Part shown: positions 59,746 to 64,000 of the stretch, one piece after another | Layout: each line of letters opens with the position of its first letter | Numbering within the stretch: position 1 is the first letter of the stretch | From: Acanthosoma haemorrhoidale | Taxonomy: Eukaryota; Arthropoda; Insecta; Hemiptera; Acanthosomatidae | Reading direction: 5' to 3' | Assembly: GCA_930367205.1 (NCBI GenBank) | Contig: OV884009.1 | Span: 119,177,454-119,241,453 of the forward strand | DNA length: 64,000 nt | Made by a program: the position numbers and the translations under genes | Notes under the pieces: generated by a model | Told to the model about the DNA's origin: nothing | Databases searched by the model: none | What the model saw: only the letters and a program-made list of their open reading frames with translations

Positions 59746-60902
59746 TTAGTACCTCCGTGCACGACGGCCCCCCTTTCCAAGGGACCCCCCCCCACTTACC
59801 TCACGTTTGACTCCGGCCGGGCCACTGCGCTCGGACAGGACGCTCTCTCCCTCTGAAGACTCGTCGCTGTCACGTTGCCGGTCTACTCGACGGTTCGTCA
59901 TCTCGCCGTCCCACCTTAGGCAGTTGACCTCCATAAGTTCGGGCCGATGTCCTCTCCTCCTGATCTCGCCGGTTCGTTTAGGGCACTCCCGCGCGACATG
60001 TCCCCGACGACCGCACTCGTAACAACGAGTTAAATTGCATTGTGACGCTAGGTGGCCAGTCCTGTTACACTCGTAACAGGGTCTCTCCGTTCGTCTAGGT
60101 CGCTCGTCTGCTGCTCGGAAGGGTCTTCGTGTCGTGCCGGCACCCCTTGTTCGATTGCCACGTTGCATTACCGGCGGTCTTCCTTCTCTTCTCGAGCTCC
60201 TGACCTCCATCCAGTCCGGCTCCGGGTTCTTATGCCGCGTCATGCTTCTTTCTTGTGTGTCAATGAGCTCATGCGCACAGTCCAACACGTCTCTATCTTT
60301 AGCCAGTGACCCTCGTCTGTCTATGTTTTGATTTAACTGTACCTTCATAATTTCCCTGACAAAAATCAGCCTCACTACCGCTTCCGACTGCCCATACGCC
60401 TCGACCATTTTCTCATTAAGGCGGTTGTAGAGCACGAGCAGTTTCTCCACGAAGTCGCCTTCGGCCTGTCCCGGTTTTCTCTGTTCCCGTAGTAGGAAGA
60501 ACGCGTCCTCTTCCGGTGACCATCGGCTTCTTCAGCCTAGCTTTCAGTCCTTCCCACGGCTGTGAATCTACCTGTATCGCATTCAATACCCGGCGCGAGA
60601 TTCTTCCTACCAATGAATTTTACATCCCCGTCCACCAGTGCCCCTGCTTCTTTTCTAGTCAGAAACAATTCCTTGATTTGGTCTCCTCCTTTTAGGAAAT
60701 GTTCTAATTCACCCAGCACTCCCGTGAAGGGTTCCAATTGACCAATTACATCGTGTATGAAGGCACAGTTCTGTGTTCGAATTTTTGCCAATTCTATTTG
60801 TGTATTTTTGGCTGACTTACTCAATTGAAGTTCGAATTTTACGCGCTCCTCGCGTAGCTGGGCCAACTCCTTCCTCGGCCTTGCCAAGTCGTCCTCAGCC
60901 AT
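59746..60902 (-). pseudogene. Gypsy A gag with two zinc knuckles, frameshifted
   Basis: Three overlapping frames. 60902-60537 has a coiled-coil-like start (LARPRKELAQLREERVKFEL), then FTGVLGELEHFLKGGDQI, similar to GETGELNNFLKGGDRL in Gypsy B. 60613-60416 has RRVLNAIQVDSQPWEGLKAR. 60450-59746 has LLVLYNRLNEKMVEAYGQSE, DVLDCAHELIDTQ, CYECNRTGHLASQC and CYECGRRGHVAREC (two intact CX2CX4HX4C knuckles), and an acidic Ser-rich tail. The colinear similarity to Gypsy B gag shows that A and B are relatives. Confidence 0.9.
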
Positions 60903-61003
60903 CGTGATCCTCTTTTTTCCTGGTTCGCCCGAATCTACACTCCGTCCCTGAGACCGCTAATTGCTCAAGTCAATGACTGTATCTCAGGGTATGAATCTAA
61001 AGG

Positions 61004-61021
61004 TCCCGGGTTTTGGCACCA
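61004..61021 (-). other. Gypsy A primer-binding site, tRNA-Phe type
   Basis: The minus strand reads tggtgccaaaacccggga directly after the LTR. This fits the reverse complement of the 3' end of tRNA-Phe (TGGTGCCGAAACCCGGGA) with one mismatch. Confidence 0.8.
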
Positions 61022-61155
61022 CTTAAATCGAATGAGTAACGTAACCCAAAAAAGGTTGGGTGAAATCAAGCACAGCTGAGTATAACATAAAGACTGTTTT
61101 ATTTTTCCCTCTTACATCTACATATACCTTGTGAGATGGGATTAGCCCCACTCGC
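61022..61155 (-). repeat. Gypsy A 5' LTR
   Basis: Partner of 55981-56114, followed on the minus strand by the primer-binding site. Confidence 0.9.
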
Positions 61156-61391
61156 TATTATTGTTTACAATAATCCTTTCCTACTAGTTAACTTAAATAT
61201 ATATATAAGTTAAAGCCAGAGGCCTGACTACGTCGAATAATAATACGATCATGGAATGTAAACAACCATGATCCTATGTATGTCTGATTATCTTCAACAA
61301 TAAAGCAGTCTTTTACTGAAGTCAGAGTGTGTCGGTGCTTTTTCCTCTTTCATTATTATCTTTTTATCAAACTTAACCGCCGGCGATTAAC
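61156..61391 (+). repeat. Gypsy B 5' LTR (left border uncertain)
   Basis: It ends immediately before the primer-binding site. It contains a TATA-like aaatatatatataag (61195-61209), an aataaagcag signal near 61300, and a T-rich end. The start cannot be fixed without the 3' LTR. Confidence 0.6.
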
Positions 61392-61409
61392 TGGTGCCTA
61401 AACCCGGGA
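61392..61409 (+). other. Gypsy B primer-binding site, tRNA-Phe type
   Basis: tggtgcctaaacccggga matches the complement of the tRNA-Phe 3' end with one mismatch, as in Gypsy A on the other strand. Confidence 0.82.
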
Positions 61410-61518
61410 AATTACGGGAACCTCGTACGGTGGCGTAGAAAGTAATTGTTTTTTTTTTCTCTTTCTGTCTAATTTTTTTTTCTTAATCGTCTCCTCTCTT
61501 TTATGTTTTTTTTATAAC

Positions 61519-62705
61519 ATGCCAGAGGTAGTGTTACGACCCGTGGTGGTGAGTGGAGCTGCAGATATACCGCAATTGCCTCAAACGACGATGGCAGCGG
61601 CTCACGCGACTACATTAGCGTGGATGAAGATTCAGGCGATCACGGCTCAGTATATGAGGAAGTCCATTTCTGATCTGGAGAGATTCGCAGGTGAGACCGG
61701 GGAACTGAATAATTTCCTTAAGGGGGGTGACCGGCTGATGATGCGGATAGAAGGAAAACAGACGGAGGACTTAATAACTGAAGGAGATGCCGAGTCACTG
61801 AGAGCAGCTCTGGTGTGCAGAGTTAAGCGGAGTATTCTGAATATGATCCAGGCTGACGAGGAGACCTCATGGACCACAGTGAAGGAGCGGCTGAAGAAAG
61901 CATTCGGCGGGGGAAGATGGACCCCGGAAGAGGATATTTTTAAAATGTTCCGGGAGGCAAAGAGGCACCGACAAACAAACGGGCAGTACGCCGGAACACT
62001 GCTGGCCCTATACAATGGCATCACGGAGAAGATGCGGGAGACATTGAGTGCGGCAGAAGTAGAGGGCAGGATGGCGTTTTTGTCTACAATACTGAAGGTG
62101 CAGCTAGCGAAGGAGACAGGAAGAAAGGAGGCGTTACCTAGAGAGCGCACGTTTCTAGAATGCGCTCAAGAAATGGTGGACACCAGCGCCAGAGAGGAGG
62201 AAATTACAGCTGGCGAGGAAGAAATGGACTGGAGGAAAGTAGTATATAAAAGGCCCAAAATTGCGCCGGTCACATGGAGGAAGAAGGAGGTGGAGTACGG
62301 TAGAAGAGAGAGAGAGCAGCAGTGGGAGAAAGGAGCCGAGGAAACGCGGGACGCCCCAAGAGAAGGGAAGACAGGAAGTGTTGTGAGTGTGGGAAGACAG
62401 GACACCTGGTAGCAAAGTGCCCACGCACTAGGTGCTTCAAGTGTGGCACGGAGGGTCACGTAGCACGACAGTGCCCATATATGAGCCCACGCAGAAACGT
62501 GAACCGTCCCGAGCCAATGGAAATCAATGCTCAGAGAGTGCGGAGGAGGAAGAGACATCAGTCGGAGGCTTCAGAAACTTCGGAAACCTCCGAAACGGAC
62601 AACGAAAGGGAAGAACCAGGAAGCGGAGTGGGCTGTGGAAGCAGCAGTGCCTGGAGGAGCGGTCGACGACAGGCGAAGGAGGACAGGGGAGAACGCGAGA
62701 TCTGA
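61519..62705 (+). pseudogene. Gypsy B gag, zinc knuckles in a shifted frame
   Basis: The first frame (61519-62412, 297 codons) covers the capsid part: TGELNNFLKGGDRLMMRIEG, VKRSILNMIQADEETSWTTV, GQYAGTLLALYNGITEKMRE and RTFLECAQEMVDT. It runs out just where the knuckles should start. The knuckles CCECGKTGHLVAKC and CFKCGTEGHVARQC are in the minus-one frame (62322-62705), followed by an acidic Ser/Glu-rich tail. A single indel at about 62330-62390 is the simplest explanation. A programmed shift is less likely, because gag knuckles normally share the capsid frame, as in Gypsy A. Confidence 0.88.
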
Positions 62706-62798
62706 GAAGAGTGGCAGCGGAGAGGCGACCGCACGTTAATAAATAATATTGTAATAGGCACACATGGCGGTCTGCCTATAATTAGAGTCGCGAGTGGA

Positions 62799-63041
62799 GT
62801 GCAGTGCTTAGTGGATACGGGGAGTACCAACACAATAATGTGTCGGGAGACACTAGAGAACATGTGTGGAGGAGGGAGGATGCCTCAAATGCAGGTATGT
62901 TCTTGTAGCTTGGTCACCCTGGGGGGCCCCTGCAGGGTCGAAGGGGAAGCGATAATAGGGTTGGAAAGATGGGATCGTAGCGAGGAGAAATTACGGGTTC
63001 ATGTGGTGGAAAATATGCCCCGGGATACGGAGGAATCATAG
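62799..63041 (+). pseudogene. Gypsy B protease
   Basis: MQCLVDTGSTNTIM has an intact aspartic protease DTGS motif. GGPCRVEGEAIIGLERWD and EKLRVHVVENMP follow, like the Gypsy A protease. After MPRDTEES the frame ends, and GCDLLGK-type sequence continues in another frame (63030-63062), so there is a frameshift near 63035. Confidence 0.85.
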
Positions 63042-63199
63042 GATGTGATCTGTTAGGGAAAGTTGGAGCGAAGATTAGGAACAGGGAAGGGAAATGGGAC
63101 TTTCGCTAAGGTAAGAAAACATATAGATGCCTGAGACAAGGGAGGGACGCAGGGAGAGACGGCAGGGCACGAGTAGGGGCAATTAGGCGAGCGGAGGAT

Positions 63200-63615
63200 T
63201 GGAGAGTGGAGCTCAAGGGAGAATATACGGACATTTTCTTTAAGGAAGGGGAGAGATTGGGGGTCACAGGAAAAACAGTACATGAGATTCCGTTCAAGTA
63301 GGACCGAGTAAGCTACGTGAAGGAGCGCAGATACCCCCAGGCTCTGAGACACCATATTAGGGAGGAGCTGGACAACTTGAAGAAACAGGGGATCATCGAA
63401 GATAGCACGTCACCATATAATAGCCCCTTATGGGCTGTTAAGAAAAAGTGCGCGGAAGTTGGGGTCCCAGATAAGTATAGAGTGGTAGTAGACTACCGGA
63501 AGCTCAATGAGAATACGGTGGACGAGAAGTACCCAATTCCCAGGTTCGACGACATTCTGGACAGGCTGAGCGGGGCAAGGATTTCAGCACCCTCGATCTC
63601 AAGATTGGGGTGGAT
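63200..63615 (+). pseudogene. Gypsy B reverse transcriptase, N-terminal part only
   Basis: YTDIFFKEGERLGVTGKTVH at about 63220, a TAG stop at 63299-63301, then KERRYPQALRHHIREELDNL, SPYNSPLWAVKKK and YRVVVDYRKLNENTVDEKYP. IPRFDDILDRLSGAR follows, and FSTLDLKIG in another frame. The sequence then passes straight to the integrase zinc domain, so the palm with the YxDD motif and all of RNase H are deleted (roughly 1 kb compared with Gypsy A). Confidence 0.88.
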
Positions 63616-64000
63616 CGAATATTTGTGCGGTGTACCATGATGGTAGAAACCATCACGGATGAGACAACTCAGAAGGAGATAACGCTGGCGTACCATCAGG
63701 GCAAAACTAATCACCGGGGGGAACGCGAAACGGCTCAGGCGTTGAAGCGCAAGTATTTCTGGTGGGGGATGAGGAAGACTATCCAGGAGACGCTAGGGGC
63801 ATGCGAGGTCTGCCACCGTAAAAAATATTACAGGCACCCATCAATAGGGCTACAAGTCGAGAAATAGGGCTCCCACGGCGCAAACACCGCTAACGGACCT
63901 TCAAGCGGACATCTTTACCTGGAAGGGACACAAGTGGGTCACAGTGGTTGACCTATTTAGCAAAATGGCCATGGCATACCCCGCTCGGGAAAAGTCTTCG
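63616..64000 (+). pseudogene. Gypsy B integrase, partial at the window edge
   Basis: The frame 63610-63867 carries the HHCC zinc domain: LAYHQGKTNHRGERETAQAL, KRKYFWWGMRKTIQETLGAC and EVCHRKKY. A stop at 63865-63867 is followed in another frame by LQADIFTWKGHKWVTVVDLF and SKMAMAYP, the first part of the catalytic core with its Asp. The rest is outside the window. Confidence 0.88.

Larger units (their letters stand above)
55981..61155 (-). mobile_element. Ty3/Gypsy element A with two 134-base LTRs
   Basis: Minus-strand element. 5' LTR 61155-61022, tRNA-Phe-type primer-binding site, gag with two zinc knuckles, protease, RT, RNase H, integrase, about 380 bases of repeat-containing 3' non-coding sequence, and 3' LTR 56114-55981. 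By hand count the LTRs differ at six of 134 positions, all transitions. The outer flanks tataa and tatta may be a diverged target duplication. There is no envelope gene. The coding region is broken by frameshifts in gag, several in-frame stops in pol and one frameshift between RNase H and integrase. Confidence 0.9.
61156..64000 (+). mobile_element. Ty3/Gypsy element B, runs off the window
   Basis: Plus-strand element with the same order and related proteins as Gypsy A. 5' LTR (end at 61391, start uncertain within 61156-61200), primer-binding site, leader, gag, protease, start of RT and then directly integrase. RT palm and RNase H are deleted near 63600. The 3' LTR lies beyond 64000. It stands head-to-head with Gypsy A. 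Confidence 0.85.

Noticed and set aside
59298..59810. 170-codon plus-strand open frame
   Set aside because: Antisense to Gypsy A protease; Ser/Leu/Pro-rich shadow typical of the opposite strand of GC-rich coding sequence.
61647..62150. 167-codon minus-strand open frame
   Set aside because: It is antisense to the Gypsy B gag frame, which has clear protein motifs; a shadow frame.

Overview
The window looks like AT-rich nuclear DNA of an arthropod. It has long gene-free AT-rich stretches, microsatellites and minisatellites, poly(A)-tailed non-LTR elements of the Jockey and R1 clades, several Ty3/Gypsy LTR elements, a mariner relic and a Transib-type DNA transposon. R1 and Jockey elements point to an insect or crustacean; I cannot name the species. 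I found no convincing single-copy host gene, no tRNA or rRNA gene and nothing bacterial. Almost every coding signal belongs to a transposable element, usually a broken one.

Layout. 0-17 kb is mostly AT-rich spacer with a mariner relic (4.4-5.0 kb), two minisatellites (7.2 and 8.5 kb), a Jockey 3' fragment (9.5 kb), a 200-base GA microsatellite (12.4-12.6 kb) and beside it a GC-rich island with a TATA-like box. 17-30 kb holds Jockey family J1 on the minus strand (17.3-18.1 and 23.5-26.6 kb), an 18-base minisatellite (19.7 kb) and an R1-clade tail (29.1-30.0 kb). 31.0-35.3 kb is a long, lightly damaged Jockey-clade element (J2) on the plus strand; an older relative lies at 36.2-36.9 kb on the minus strand. 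38.5-42.4 kb is Gypsy C, with both LTRs and a 5-base target duplication, and a J2 3' end inserted in it. 43.4-45.2 kb has a small hairpin repeat and J1 3' ends.

46.4-50.0 kb is the most interesting part. A plus-strand J1 relic is interrupted by a 1.9 kb Transib element (RAG1-like transposase C-terminus, 38-base inverted repeats resembling recombination signal sequences, CGCCG target duplication) and then by a solo LTR of the Gypsy C family. 52.7-55.3 kb is a Gypsy 3' half (Gypsy E) with an unbroken 705-residue pol reading frame. 56.0-61.2 kb is Gypsy A (minus strand, two 134-base LTRs). 61.2 kb to the end is Gypsy B (plus strand), head-to-head with A; both have primer-binding sites matching the tRNA-Phe 3' end.

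The parts do not form an operon or host pathway. The window records successive insertions, deletions and LTR recombination. Only Gypsy E pol has a long undamaged frame. Element names J1, J2, Gypsy A/B/C/E are local labels for this annotation.
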